From the NCBI RefSeq assembly GCF_019599275.1, contig NZ_JAHZTD010000001.1, positions 2,214,207 through 2,278,206 of the forward strand: a stretch of DNA of 64,000 bases, written 5' to 3'. The DNA is from Hymenobacter sp. HSC-4F20 (GTDB taxonomy: Bacteria; Bacteroidota; Bacteroidia; Cytophagales; Hymenobacteraceae). Shown here piece after piece: positions 8,384 to 16,343 of the stretch. The notes beneath the pieces were generated by a model. It was not told the DNA's origin. It did not search any database and saw only the letters and a program-made list of their open reading frames with translations. Both the position numbers and the translations under genes were made by a program. The stretch's first letter is position 1. Every line of letters starts with the position of its first letter.

Positions 8384-8752
8384 TTACTTGGAAAAGAGGG
8401 TGTCGCTCTTCACGATTTCCCAGTTGCCGGATGCCCTTCTGGTCATCCAGAGTTTGATGGTAGCGTTGGCCCGGTCACCGTCTAATAAGAAGCGGAAGAC
8501 GAGCGAGTCTTTTTTAGCACTCAGGTTCTCTACTTTGAAGTTCTTGGAGCGTATCCGTCCTGTTCTGCTGGTTATTCTGGGAGAAACTCGGGCCGAACTC
8601 ATTGCTTGGGCAATCAGGTCGGCTGGTTCTCCCAGCACTGCTTTCATAATCGTGCGCTGGCCCAGGTTCTTCACAAAGTAGAACCCCGCGAAAGCCAGAA
8701 CACCCAACAACACATACCCCCAGGTCGGAAAAACTCTACTTTTCGATGGCAT
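8384..8752 (-). CDS. Small membrane-anchored protein, paralogue A (inside carA-carB)
   Basis: The 122 residues comprise one N-terminal transmembrane helix (about 12-27, YVLLGVLAFAGFYFV) and a soluble domain of about 90 residues ending in GNWEIVKSDTLF. It is clearly homologous to the next gene upstream: both share SPRIxSRTGxI, DSLxFR, AxATIK and WxxxKSDTxF. I do not recognise the family with confidence; the single helix plus small alpha/beta domain recalls Coa1/Tim21-like anchored proteins, but this is weak. The 15-bp spacing to its paralogue suggests tandem duplication and co-transcription with carAB. Confidence 0.75.
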   Translation of the reverse strand: MPSKSRVFPTWGYVLLGVLAFAGFYFVKNLGQRTIMKAVLGEPADLIAQAMSSARVSPRITSRTGRIRSKNFKVENLSAKKDSLVFRFLLDGDRANATIKLWMTRRASGNWEIVKSDTLFSK

Positions 8753-8766
8753 GGGAGGAGCGCGGT

Positions 8767-9144
8767 TTATTCAGTGAAAGTGGTGTCGCTCTTCAGCATC
8801 TTCCATTCGCCAGATGGCTGTTTTATGACCTTGGTCTTGATAGTAGCGGTGGCTTTCTCACCCTTTAGCACGAGCCGGAAGGTGAGAGAATCTTGCTTCG
8901 GTCCGGGCTTCCCGGCGTCAAACTTCTTCGAGACAATCTTCCCAGTGCGGCTCAAAATCCGAGGTGATATTTTGGTAGCATTCAGCGCCGAAATAACAAA
9001 CTCCGATTGCTTACCCATTGCTAGTCTAACCACATCTGCCGCCTTGATACTCTTGATGAAGTAGTACGCCGCAAACGCCGCGATTCCCAGCGCTATGTAC
9101 ACCCAGGTTCGTGTACCTCCGCTTTTTTCTTGCATAGTGCTCAT
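8767..9144 (-). CDS. Small membrane-anchored protein, paralogue B (inside carA-carB)
   Basis: The 125 residues have the same layout as paralogue A: a helix around 14-30 (WVYIALGIAAFAAYYFI), then a compact domain with SPRILSRTGKI, DSLTFRLVLKG, ATATIK and GEWKMLKSDTTF. The ATG at 9135 (MQEKSGG) is an alternative start. The soluble domain faces the periplasm if the usual N-in signal-anchor orientation holds. Nothing catalytic is visible. Its position between carA and carB suggests co-expression rather than a shared biochemical role. Confidence 0.75.
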   Translation of the reverse strand: MSTMQEKSGGTRTWVYIALGIAAFAAYYFIKSIKAADVVRLAMGKQSEFVISALNATKISPRILSRTGKIVSKKFDAGKPGPKQDSLTFRLVLKGEKATATIKTKVIKQPSGEWKMLKSDTTFTE

Positions 9145-9177
9145 GCATTAAAAATGACCGGGCTGAAGATAGGAAAC

Positions 9178-9197
9178 GTCATGCTGAGCTTGCCGAA
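9178..9197. repeat. Half copy of the CATGCTGAGC palindromic element
   Basis: GTCATGCTGAGCTTGCCGAA matches one arm of the element at 4934-5022, then diverges. The second arm is missing, so this is a degenerate or single-armed copy in the gap after carA. Confidence 0.6.
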
Positions 9198-9222
9198 CTG
9201 AAGAGCAGCATTCTAGGCCAGT

Positions 9223-10308
9223 CTACTTCGCGGCTTTATGCTCGGCTACAGCTTTCAGGAAGTCGTCGAACAGGTACTCCGTGTCCTCGGGGCCACCGGC
9301 GGCTTCGGGGTGAAACTGGGTGGAGAAGAACGGCTTGCTCTTGTGCTTGATGCCTTCGCAGGTGCCGTCGTTCAGGTTTTCGAACAACATTTCCCACTCA
9401 GCAGGTAGCGTGTCGGTGTCTACTGCGAAGCCGTGGTTCTGGCTGGTGATGTAGCTGCGCTTGGTACCCGAAAGCAGCACCGGCTGGTTGTGGCTGCGGT
9501 GGCCGTACTTCAGCTTAAACGTGTCGCCGCCCGCCGCTAGGCCCATGAGCTGAGAGCCCAGGCAGATGCCGAAGATGGGCTTGTCCTGGCCTAGTGCGGT
9601 TTGGAGGTGTTGGATAGTGGGCGTACACATCTTTGGGTCGCCGGGGCCGTTGCTCAGGAACAGGCCGTCGTAGTCGAGCTTGGTGAAGTCGTAGTCCCAG
9701 GGCACGCGGATGAGTTCCACGTCGCGGTTGAGGAAGCAGCGGATGATGTTGGTTTTGGTGCCGCAGTCTACCAGCACGATTTTATGCTGGCCGTTGCCGT
9801 AGTGCTTTACCTCGGTGGGGCTCACCTGAGCCACCAGGTTGTCCTGGTTGGGGTCGTGCAGCTCCATATCTTCCTCGGCCACAATCTTGCCTAGCATGGC
9901 GCCCTTCTCCCGCAGAATTTTGGTGAGCATGCGCGTATCCACGCCGAAGATGCCGGGGATGTTGTACTCGGCCAGCCAATCGCCGAGGCTCTTGGCGGCG
10001 TTCCAGTGGCTGTGCTCCTCGGAGTAGTAGTTCACCACCAAGCCGGCAATGTGAATCTTGTCCGACTCGAAAATCTTGGAAATCGACTCGTACAGTTCCT
10101 CGCCGGGCACACCGTAGTTGCCCACCATGGGGTAGGTCAGTACCAGAATCTGGCCGGCGAAGGACGGGTCCGTCAGGTTTTCGGGGTAGCCGGTCATGGC
10201 CGTGCTGAACACCACCTCGCCCGCGGCGGAGGTGAAGGCGCCGAAAGATTGGCCCTGAATTTCAGTACCGTCTTCCAGGACGAGTTTTACCGATTTAGCG
10301 TTTTCCAC
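9223..10308 (-). CDS. carA: Carbamoyl-phosphate synthase, small (glutaminase) subunit
   Basis: The 361-residue protein has the CPSase small-chain N-terminal domain (LVLEDGTEIQGQSFG) followed by a class I glutamine amidotransferase domain. The latter shows FLSNGPGDP, the nucleophile Cys in GICLGSQLMGLA, and the catalytic His/Glu in QFHPEAAGGPEDTE. It releases ammonia from glutamine for CarB. The 532-bp gap upstream holds alternative hairpins that could act as a leader structure. Confidence 0.97.
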   Translation of the reverse strand: MENAKSVKLVLEDGTEIQGQSFGAFTSAAGEVVFSTAMTGYPENLTDPSFAGQILVLTYPMVGNYGVPGEELYESISKIFESDKIHIAGLVVNYYSEEHSHWNAAKSLGDWLAEYNIPGIFGVDTRMLTKILREKGAMLGKIVAEEDMELHDPNQDNLVAQVSPTEVKHYGNGQHKIVLVDCGTKTNIIRCFLNRDVELIRVPWDYDFTKLDYDGLFLSNGPGDPKMCTPTIQHLQTALGQDKPIFGICLGSQLMGLAAGGDTFKLKYGHRSHNQPVLLSGTKRSYITSQNHGFAVDTDTLPAEWEMLFENLNDGTCEGIKHKSKPFFSTQFHPEAAGGPEDTEYLFDDFLKAVAEHKAAK

Positions 10309-10840
10309 TCTGTTTTTGCGAAAAAGGGTTTACTCTGTTATTGATTTTCTGCGGTAGTCAGGCCCGCTGCTTCTCTTGTTGAGTTGAGAGGCAATGGCAG
10401 GTGCAGCCCTCTGCCCGATCAATGCTGGTCGGAAACTGACTATTGAAAGGCAATGCGGTAATCCAGCGCCTCTGTTGAACGTCTTGCGGATGCGCGGCGT
10501 AGCCTTCGCCGGTTTGTGCAGCAGACCCGATACATTTTCGGCTGGAACAGGACCGAAAATCAGGGGTCTGTTCCAGCCGAAGCAGGATGTAAGCCGAGCG
10601 GGAGCGAAAGAATGTAAATCGATCTGCCCCGCGCAATACCGATTCCAGATGTCAGGCATCGGGAAGTCTGGCGGGCACGACTGCTGGAAGGAAATGTGGG
10701 AGGCCGTTCTTTCATGGAAAGAACCAGCCGGCTGCTGCGTAATAGGCACCAATGGCAGCGGGCAGCTAATCAGAAGGGGAGCCAGGCTCGGGAGCTTCAT
10801 CGTGCTACTCATTGGGGCTGCAAGTTAGGTTACAGGTCGT
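10309..10840. other. Long intergenic stretch between argD and carA
   Basis: This 532-bp gap contains open frames on both strands, but their predicted products are Pro/Arg/Ser/Cys-rich and resemble nothing I know, so I call no gene. The notable content is the nested inverted repeats at 10523-10581. It is the upstream region of carA and could be an untranslated leader. Confidence 0.5.
10523..10581 (-). promoter_or_regulatory. Mutually exclusive hairpins upstream of carA
   Basis: Hairpin 1 pairs ATTTTCGG (10534-10541) with CCGAAAAT (10553-10560) and can extend with AGACCC (10523-10528) and GGGTCT (10564-10569). Hairpin 2 pairs TTCGGCTGGAACAG (10537-10550) with its perfect complement at 10568-10581. 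The two share bases and cannot coexist, the layout expected of an attenuator or switching leader. No U-tract follows on the minus strand, so transcription termination is not shown. Confidence 0.45.
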
Positions 10841-11980
10841 TTACTTTTTTACCTCAGCCGGAATAAGTGTGTACAACGCCTGCAGGAACCGGTCAACTTC
10901 GGCCTTGGTGATGTTGAGGGGGGGTAGCAGGCGGAGTACCGTGGGGTCGGAAGCATTGCCCACGAAGATGTGGAAGTCGGAGAGCAGCTTGTCGCGCACG
11001 TCCTTGATGGGGAAGTCGTACTTGATGCCCACCATCAGGCCGCGGCCGCGGATTTCCTCGGCCCCGGCGTTGGCTTCCAGCTCTGAGCGTAGGTAGTGGC
11101 CTAGCTCAGCGGCGTGGTTCAGCAAATCTTCCTGCTCAATTACCTCTAGCACGGCCAGGGCTGCCGCGCAGGCCAGGTGGTTGCCCCCGAAGGTGGTACC
11201 CAGCAAACCATAGGAGGCTTTCAGCTCCGGGGCAATCAGGATGCCACCGATGGGGAAGCCGTTGCCCATGCCTTTCGCCACTGAAATAACATCGGGGCGG
11301 ATGCCGGCGTGCTGGTGGGCGAAGAACTTGCCGCTGCGGCCGTAGCCGCTCTGCACTTCATCAGCAATCAGCAGGGCCCCGTACTGCTTGCACAGCGCCG
11401 CCAGGCCAGTCAGGAACTCATCAGATGGCATGATAATGCCGCCTACCCCTTGGATGGGCTCAATAATGACCGCGCACCCGTCGCCGCCTTGCAGTACCTG
11501 CTCTACCGCCGCTAGGTCGTATTCCACGAAGGAAATGGCGTGGTCGGCGTTGAAGGGAGCCACAATTTTGGGGTTATCGGTGGCAGCTACTGCCCCGGAG
11601 GTGCGGCCGTGGAAGGCGCCTTTGAAGGCTACCACGCGCTTTTTGCCGGTGTGGAAGGACGCCAGTTTCAGGGCATTCTCGTTGGCCTCGGCGCCGGAGT
11701 TGCACAGAAACAGCGAGTAGTCCTCGTAGCTCGATACCCGACCTAGCTTGTGGGCTAACTGCTGCTGAATCGGAATTTGCACTGAGTTGGAGTAGAAGCC
11801 AATGTTCTGCAGCTGCTCGGTGAGGCGCTGCACGTAGTGCGGGTGGCTGTGGCCGATAGAAATAACGGCGTGCCCGCCGTAAAAATCCAGGTATTCCTGG
11901 CCTTTATCGTCCCAGAGCTTCGCCCCCAGCGCCTTTACCGGCGTGATGTTGACGAGCGGGTATACATTGAAAAGCTCCAT
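10841..11980 (-). CDS. argD: Acetylornithine (N-acylornithine) aminotransferase
   Basis: This 379-residue class III PLP aminotransferase has NSGAEANENALKLA for phosphate binding, FHGRTSG, the Asp-containing LIADEVQSGYGR and the Schiff-base Lys in SVAKGMGNGFPIGG. It converts the N-acyl-glutamate semialdehyde made by ArgC to N-acylornithine in the cytoplasm. It lies downstream of argC, separated by two small palindromes. Confidence 0.95.
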   Translation of the reverse strand: MELFNVYPLVNITPVKALGAKLWDDKGQEYLDFYGGHAVISIGHSHPHYVQRLTEQLQNIGFYSNSVQIPIQQQLAHKLGRVSSYEDYSLFLCNSGAEANENALKLASFHTGKKRVVAFKGAFHGRTSGAVAATDNPKIVAPFNADHAISFVEYDLAAVEQVLQGGDGCAVIIEPIQGVGGIIMPSDEFLTGLAALCKQYGALLIADEVQSGYGRSGKFFAHQHAGIRPDVISVAKGMGNGFPIGGILIAPELKASYGLLGTTFGGNHLACAAALAVLEVIEQEDLLNHAAELGHYLRSELEANAGAEEIRGRGLMVGIKYDFPIKDVRDKLLSDFHIFVGNASDPTVLRLLPPLNITKAEVDRFLQALYTLIPAEVKK

Positions 11981-11995
11981 GGTTTTTGCGGTATT

Positions 11996-12083
11996 CCCAG
12001 GGCTGAAACCCTGGGCTAGTCAGCGAAAATGCAAAGTGAAGAAACCTGTTGGACCCTACGTTGCCCAGGGTTTTAACCCTGGG
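11996..12083. repeat. Pair of CCCAGGG palindromes between argC and argD
   Basis: Copy 1 is CCCAGGG-CTGAAA-CCCTGGG (11996-12015) and copy 2 is CCCAGGGTTTTAACCCTGGG (12064-12083). Both can form stable hairpins on either strand. They sit in the 113-bp argC-argD gap and look like a REP-type pair. Confidence 0.75.
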
Positions 12084-12093
12084 GGCTTGTGCG

Positions 12094-13074
12094 TTAAAAC
12101 AGCCCCGCTTTCAATCCTAGGCCAGTCGTTTCCGGCAGGCCGAATAGCAGGTTCATATTTTGCACGGCTTGACCCGAAGCGCCTTTCACTAAGTTGTCGA
12201 TAACCGAGGTGATGAGCAGTTGCTTGCCGAATTTCTGCACATGCAGCAGGCACTTATTGGTGTTGACTACCTGCTTCAAATGAATTTCCTTGTCCGACAC
12301 CGTGGTGAACGGCGCATCGGCGTAGAACTTCTGGTACAGCGCCCGCGCTTCTTCCTGGGTCAGGTCCGACGGCGTATAGACGCTGGCGAAGATGCCCCGC
12401 GAGAAGTTGCCGCGGTACGGAATGAAGTTGATGTCCAGTTCCAGCTGTGGCTGCAGCTGCGCCAGGCTCTCCCCGATTTCGCCGAGGTGCTGGTGAGTGA
12501 AGGGCTTGTAGATGGATACGTTATTCGTGCGCCACGAGAAGTGCACCGTCTCCGACAAGCTCTGCCCCGCGCCCGTGCTGCCCGTAATGGCCGATACGTG
12601 CACATCGTCCGTGAGCTTTCCGGCCTGGGCCAGGGGTAGTAAGGCCAGCTGGATAGCCGTGGCGAAGCAGCCGGGGTTAGCAATGCTCTGGGCCTGCTGG
12701 ATGCGGCTTTTGTTTAGCTCCGGCAACCCGTACACAAACTCCCTACCCCCAAACTCGGCGTCAACCTCCAGGCGGAAGTCGTTGCTCAGGTCGATGATGT
12801 GGGTGGTTTCGGGTAGCTCGTGCTTCTGTAACCACGCCTTGGAATTGCCGTGGCCTAGGCACAGGAACACTACATCTTCATCACCCGCCAACTCGGAGGT
12901 AAACACCAGGTCAGTCTCACCCACCAGGTCATCATGAACCTGATAGATGGGGTTACCGGCGTTGGATGAACTGACGATGGCGCCCAGCTCCGCGTACTCG
13001 TGGTGCAGCAGAATGCGAATTAGCTCGCCGGCCGTGTAGCCAGCACCACCTACGATGCCAACCTTAATTTTCAT
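12094..13074 (-). CDS. argC: N-acetyl-gamma-glutamyl-phosphate reductase
   Basis: The 326-residue product begins MKIKVGIVGGAGYTAGELIR, the NADP-binding Rossmann turn of ArgC. The catalytic Cys is in IANPGCFATA, and ITGSTGAGQSLSE is also typical. It reduces N-acyl-glutamyl phosphate to the semialdehyde. I place the start at 13074: the ATG overlaps the last 11 nt of argG, which implies translational coupling. The frame continues upstream to 13155, but those residues are argG read in another frame. Confidence 0.96.
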   Translation of the reverse strand: MKIKVGIVGGAGYTAGELIRILLHHEYAELGAIVSSSNAGNPIYQVHDDLVGETDLVFTSELAGDEDVVFLCLGHGNSKAWLQKHELPETTHIIDLSNDFRLEVDAEFGGREFVYGLPELNKSRIQQAQSIANPGCFATAIQLALLPLAQAGKLTDDVHVSAITGSTGAGQSLSETVHFSWRTNNVSIYKPFTHQHLGEIGESLAQLQPQLELDINFIPYRGNFSRGIFASVYTPSDLTQEEARALYQKFYADAPFTTVSDKEIHLKQVVNTNKCLLHVQKFGKQLLITSVIDNLVKGASGQAVQNMNLLFGLPETTGLGLKAGLF

Positions 13075-14251
13075 CGTTGAACGAGGAGTGAATGCGCAAC
13101 TGGTTGCTGAAGATTTTGATGAAGCCTTTGGCATCGCGGCCGTCCCAGGCGTCATTTTCCTCGCCGTAGGTCGCCACTTTGGAGCGCATCATGTCGTACT
13201 TCGACTCGATGCCCTGCAGCTCGAACTGGTAGGGCTTCAGGGTCACGAACACCTTGCCCGACACCCGCTCCTGCGACGAGGTGAGGAAGGCCTCCATGTC
13301 GCGCATTACCGGGTCGAGGTACTGGGCCTCGTGCAGCAGTGTGCCGTACCAGTTGGCGATGTAGTCTTTGTGCAGCAACTGCCAGCGGCTGGAAGTGTGC
13401 TTTTCGAGCAAGTGGTGAGCTTTCAGCAGGATTAGCGGAGCCGGAGCCTCGAAACCTACGCGGCCTTTGATACCCAGAATCGTGTCGCCCACATGGGTGT
13501 CGCGGCCAATGGCATAGGTGCCAGCCAGCTCGTTCAGGGCCTGAATTAGCTCTACTGGGTTCATCGACTTGCCATTCAAGGCCACCGGCTCACCTTTCGC
13601 GAAAGTGATTTCAACGGTAGTCGGTTCGGTGGCCGTGAGTTGGGTTGGGTAGGCCGATTCCGGCAGGGCCTGGTGGGAAGTCAGGGTTTCTACGCCGCCT
13701 ACGCTGGTGCCCCAAATACCCTTATTAATAGAGTACTTGGCTTTTTCCCAGCTCATCTCGAAGCCGTGCTGGTTCAGGAAGTCAATCTCGGCTTGGCGCG
13801 ATAGTTTCAGGTCGCGGATGGGCGTGATGATTTCCGTGTTGGGCGCAATAACCGAGAAAGCCACGTCGAAACGTACCTGGTCGTTGCCGGCGCCGGTGCT
13901 GCCGTGGGCAATGTAGTCGGCCTTGTGCTCCCGGGCGTACTCGGCCAGGGCCAACGACTGGAACATGCGCTCCGCGCTGACGCTCAGCGGGTAGGTGTCG
14001 TTCTTGAGGATGTTGCCAAAAATGAGGTAGCGCAGGCAGTCCTGGTAGAAACGCTGCGTCACGTCGATTACCTCGTGTTTCGAGGAGCCCAGCTCGTAGG
14101 CTCGCTTCTCGATGGCAGCCAGCTCTTCCTCGGAAAAGCCGCCGGAGTTGACGATGACGGTGTGAACTTCCAGACCCAGCTCGCGGGTCAGATATACAAC
14201 GCAGTAGGACGTATCCAAGCCGCCGCTGTAGGCTAAAACTACCTTTTTCAT
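13064..14251 (-). CDS. argG: Argininosuccinate synthase
   Basis: The 395 residues carry the N-type ATP pyrophosphatase loop (LAYSGGLDTSYC), the HGSTGAGNDQVRF block that binds citrulline/aspartate, and YSINKGIWGTSVGG. It joins citrulline and aspartate with ATP to argininosuccinate in the cytoplasm. It lies between the GNAT gene and argC, with its 3' end overlapping the argC start. Confidence 0.97.
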   Translation of the reverse strand: MKKVVLAYSGGLDTSYCVVYLTRELGLEVHTVIVNSGGFSEEELAAIEKRAYELGSSKHEVIDVTQRFYQDCLRYLIFGNILKNDTYPLSVSAERMFQSLALAEYAREHKADYIAHGSTGAGNDQVRFDVAFSVIAPNTEIITPIRDLKLSRQAEIDFLNQHGFEMSWEKAKYSINKGIWGTSVGGVETLTSHQALPESAYPTQLTATEPTTVEITFAKGEPVALNGKSMNPVELIQALNELAGTYAIGRDTHVGDTILGIKGRVGFEAPAPLILLKAHHLLEKHTSSRWQLLHKDYIANWYGTLLHEAQYLDPVMRDMEAFLTSSQERVSGKVFVTLKPYQFELQGIESKYDMMRSKVATYGEENDAWDGRDAKGFIKIFSNQLRIHSSFNDEN

Positions 14252-14253
14252 TT

Positions 14254-14363
14254 AGAACTTAGAGGTTAGAACTTAGAGCGTAGCGCTCTGGAATCGAGGT
14301 TGGAAGCAGAAAACAGCAGCGTTTTGATGCCAGAACCATGCTAAGCTCTGACATCTAAGCTCT
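14254..14363. repeat. Inverted pair of 14-bp-period repeats between GNAT gene and argG
   Basis: The left block 14254-14276 (AGAACTTAGAGG then AGAACTTAG) is two tandem units with a 14-bp period. The right block 14341-14363, read on the minus strand, has the same period (AGAGCTTAG repeated) and matches the left block at about 19 of 23 positions. The 64-nt interior shows no gene. Confidence 0.5.
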
Positions 14364-14370
14364 CAGCTCT

Positions 14371-14946
14371 CTACCCCTGGTTCAAGATTTCAATCGTCTC
14401 TTGCACGCGCTGGCTGTACTGGTCGTCGAGCTTGTCGTAGACCATACCGGTGCACAGGCACATTTTGCGCTCATTTTCCATCAGGATGCCGTAGTTTTTG
14501 CAGCTCGAGCAGCCTTTCCAGAAATCGTCGCTCTGGGTTAGCTCAGGGAAGGTAACCGGGCGGTAGCCCAGCTCATTATTGATCTTCATCACGGCCGCCG
14601 AGGTAGTAATACCGAAGATCTTGGCCGCCGGATATTTCGTGCGCGACAACTCAAACACGCGGTGTTTGATGGCACGGCCCAGACCTTCCTTGCGCAGCTC
14701 CGTGTTCACAATCAGGCCCGAGTTGACCACGAACTTGTTGTCTTCGAAGGTTTCGATGTAGCAGAAGCCAGCTAGCTGCTCATCAATGAAAGCAATAATG
14801 GCGTCGCCCTTCTCCATCTTCTTTATCAGATAGTTAGGGTCGCGCTTGGCAATACCGACGCCCCGCGCTTTGGCGGATTCGGCGTACCATTGACAGAGGG
14901 TTTCCACATACTGCGCGTCGGCAGCATTGGCTACGCGTAAAATCAT
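14371..14946 (-). CDS. GNAT acetyltransferase, candidate N-acylglutamate synthase (first arginine step)
   Basis: This 191-residue GNAT protein starts MILRVANAADA. It has the acyl-CoA loop around LRKEGLGRAIKHRVFEL (84-100) and a C-terminal extension with four cysteines (146, 149, 163, 165; CxxC-x13-CxC) that might bind a metal. No classical ArgA or ArgJ is in the window, and this gene leads the arg gene run. In Bacteroides, a GNAT protein next to the arg genes has been proposed as the acylglutamate synthase, so I infer the same role. An upstream ATG at 14982 gives 12 extra unconserved residues. Confidence 0.8.
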   Translation of the reverse strand: MILRVANAADAQYVETLCQWYAESAKARGVGIAKRDPNYLIKKMEKGDAIIAFIDEQLAGFCYIETFEDNKFVVNSGLIVNTELRKEGLGRAIKHRVFELSRTKYPAAKIFGITTSAAVMKINNELGYRPVTFPELTQSDDFWKGCSSCKNYGILMENERKMCLCTGMVYDKLDDQYSQRVQETIEILNQG

Positions 14947-15560
14947 GGTCAAAGCTCGGTTGGTTGCCTTGGTATACGACAACAGACTCGGAAAGACGAT
15001 AAGAAGGAAGCTGGAAGCGTAGCGAGTGGGTAGGGCTACGCCGCAACCGGACTAAGGCCAGCGCCTGAAAAGAAACCCGGAAAGGAAAGAAGGTAGCTGT
15101 TTCGGCCGCTATGGCGGGCCAGGGGGGTCAGCTATGGGCGGGGTGCACTACGGCCTACACTCGTGTCAATGCGTTACTCGTAAAACTTTCTTCAGTGGGG
15201 CCCTTTTCGGTTTATCCCCTCGCCGGTTTTTATACTGCTAAAAACTCCCGGCGATTGTATTGCACGCCAGCTTAAGCTGGCATTGTTCGCACAACCAAGG
15301 TAGGTCGTCGCAAAAGCGCAATTGAAGAGAGAAGAGTCATTGACGGCAGCCGCGGGGCGGCATGGGGGTGTTTTCTGCGGTTTAAATGATCTATACCGCT
15401 AAATCGTTGCAAAACTAGATGTTTTTTTTTGGAAACTTTGCCGGGCCGACCGCAAAAAAAGTTCCCTGCGCCAGCGGGTTCCCGTACGCAGTTTGGTTGG
15501 CTCTTCCATCATTTTTGCAGCTGTTGGCCTGCTACGGGCATTTTTCACCTCTACTACCTT
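14947..15560. other. Divergent control region between the two arg transcription units
   Basis: The 614 bp contains no supportable gene. It separates the minus-strand GNAT-argG-argC run from plus-strand argB-argE-argH, so it should hold both promoters and any arginine operator. Visible items are the perfect palindrome at 15266-15281, a TACCTTGG on the minus strand at 15302-15295 resembling a -7 element, and TTTTTG at 15512-15517 before argB. Confidence 0.5.
15266..15281. promoter_or_regulatory. 16-bp perfect palindrome between divergent arg operons
   Basis: GCCAGCTTAAGCTGGC reads identically on both strands. It lies about 15 nt past the possible minus-strand -7 element (15295-15302), so it would overlap the start of that transcript. 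It could be an operator or a short REP-like hairpin; it does not match the known ArgR box. Confidence 0.35.
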
Positions 15561-16343
15561 ATGCGCACAGGCCTGAAAATTTTTAAGATTGGCGGCGGCA
15601 TTATCGATGATACCGCCCAGCTGAGCCGGTTCCTGACCGAATTGGCCCAGGTATCGGGTCCGGTTTTGCTGGTACACGGCGGTGGGAAAGGTGCCAGCCA
15701 GATGCTGACAGAATTGGGGATTGAGCCGCAGATGGTGCAAGGCCGGCGCATTACCGATGCCCCTACCCTCGACATTGTAACTATGTTTTACGCCGGCAAA
15801 ACCAACAAGCAGGTCGTTTCGCTGCTGCAAGCTGCCGGCGTCAATGCCCTGGGCCTCTCCGGGGCCGACGGCAATGCTATTCGGGCGGTGAAGCGGCCGG
15901 TAAAGGATATTGACTACGGCTTTGTGGGCGACCTGCCCGAAGATAGTATCAATACGCAGCTGCTTGGCCTCTTGCTGCACGCTGGCATCACGCCGGTGTT
16001 CTGCGCCATCACCCACGACGGCCAGGGCCAGCTGCTCAATACCAATGCCGATACCATTGCCTCCACCCTGGCCCGGGCCCTGGCTGACCAGTACGAGGTA
16101 GAGCTGCACTTTTGCTTTGAGAAAGACGGCGTACTACGTGACATCCGTGACGAAGCCTCCGTGATTCCGCAGATTACCGCCGACCAGTATCAGCAGCTCA
16201 AGACCGAGGGCGTTATTGCGGCCGGTATGGTGCCCAAGCTCGATAACGCCTTTGCAGCCTTGGAAGCAGGGGTAGCGCGAGTGGTCATCGAAAACGCCCT
16301 GAAGATCAACGAGCCGGTAAAAACCATCCTATGCCGGAGCTAA
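15561..16343 (+). CDS. argB: Acetylglutamate (N-acylglutamate) kinase
   Basis: The 260-residue amino-acid kinase fold protein has the N-terminal Lys-Gly-Gly (KIFKIGGGIIDD), the phosphate loop LVHGGGKGAS, the NADTIAS block and the C-terminal GMVPKLDNAFAALE. It phosphorylates N-acylglutamate, the substrate for ArgC. I chose the ATG at 15561 because residues before it are not conserved. The last 13 nt overlap the start of argE, indicating coupling. Confidence 0.93.
   Translation: MRTGLKIFKIGGGIIDDTAQLSRFLTELAQVSGPVLLVHGGGKGASQMLTELGIEPQMVQGRRITDAPTLDIVTMFYAGKTNKQVVSLLQAAGVNALGLSGADGNAIRAVKRPVKDIDYGFVGDLPEDSINTQLLGLLLHAGITPVFCAITHDGQGQLLNTNADTIASTLARALADQYEVELHFCFEKDGVLRDIRDEASVIPQITADQYQQLKTEGVIAAGMVPKLDNAFAALEAGVARVVIENALKINEPVKTILCRS

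Noticed and set aside
10330..10812. Open frame of 160 codons in the argD-carA gap (minus strand), beginning with a signal-like stretch
   Set aside because: Only the first 20 residues look protein-like; the rest is Pro/Arg/Ser/Cys/His-rich, and the frame crosses the nested inverted repeats.
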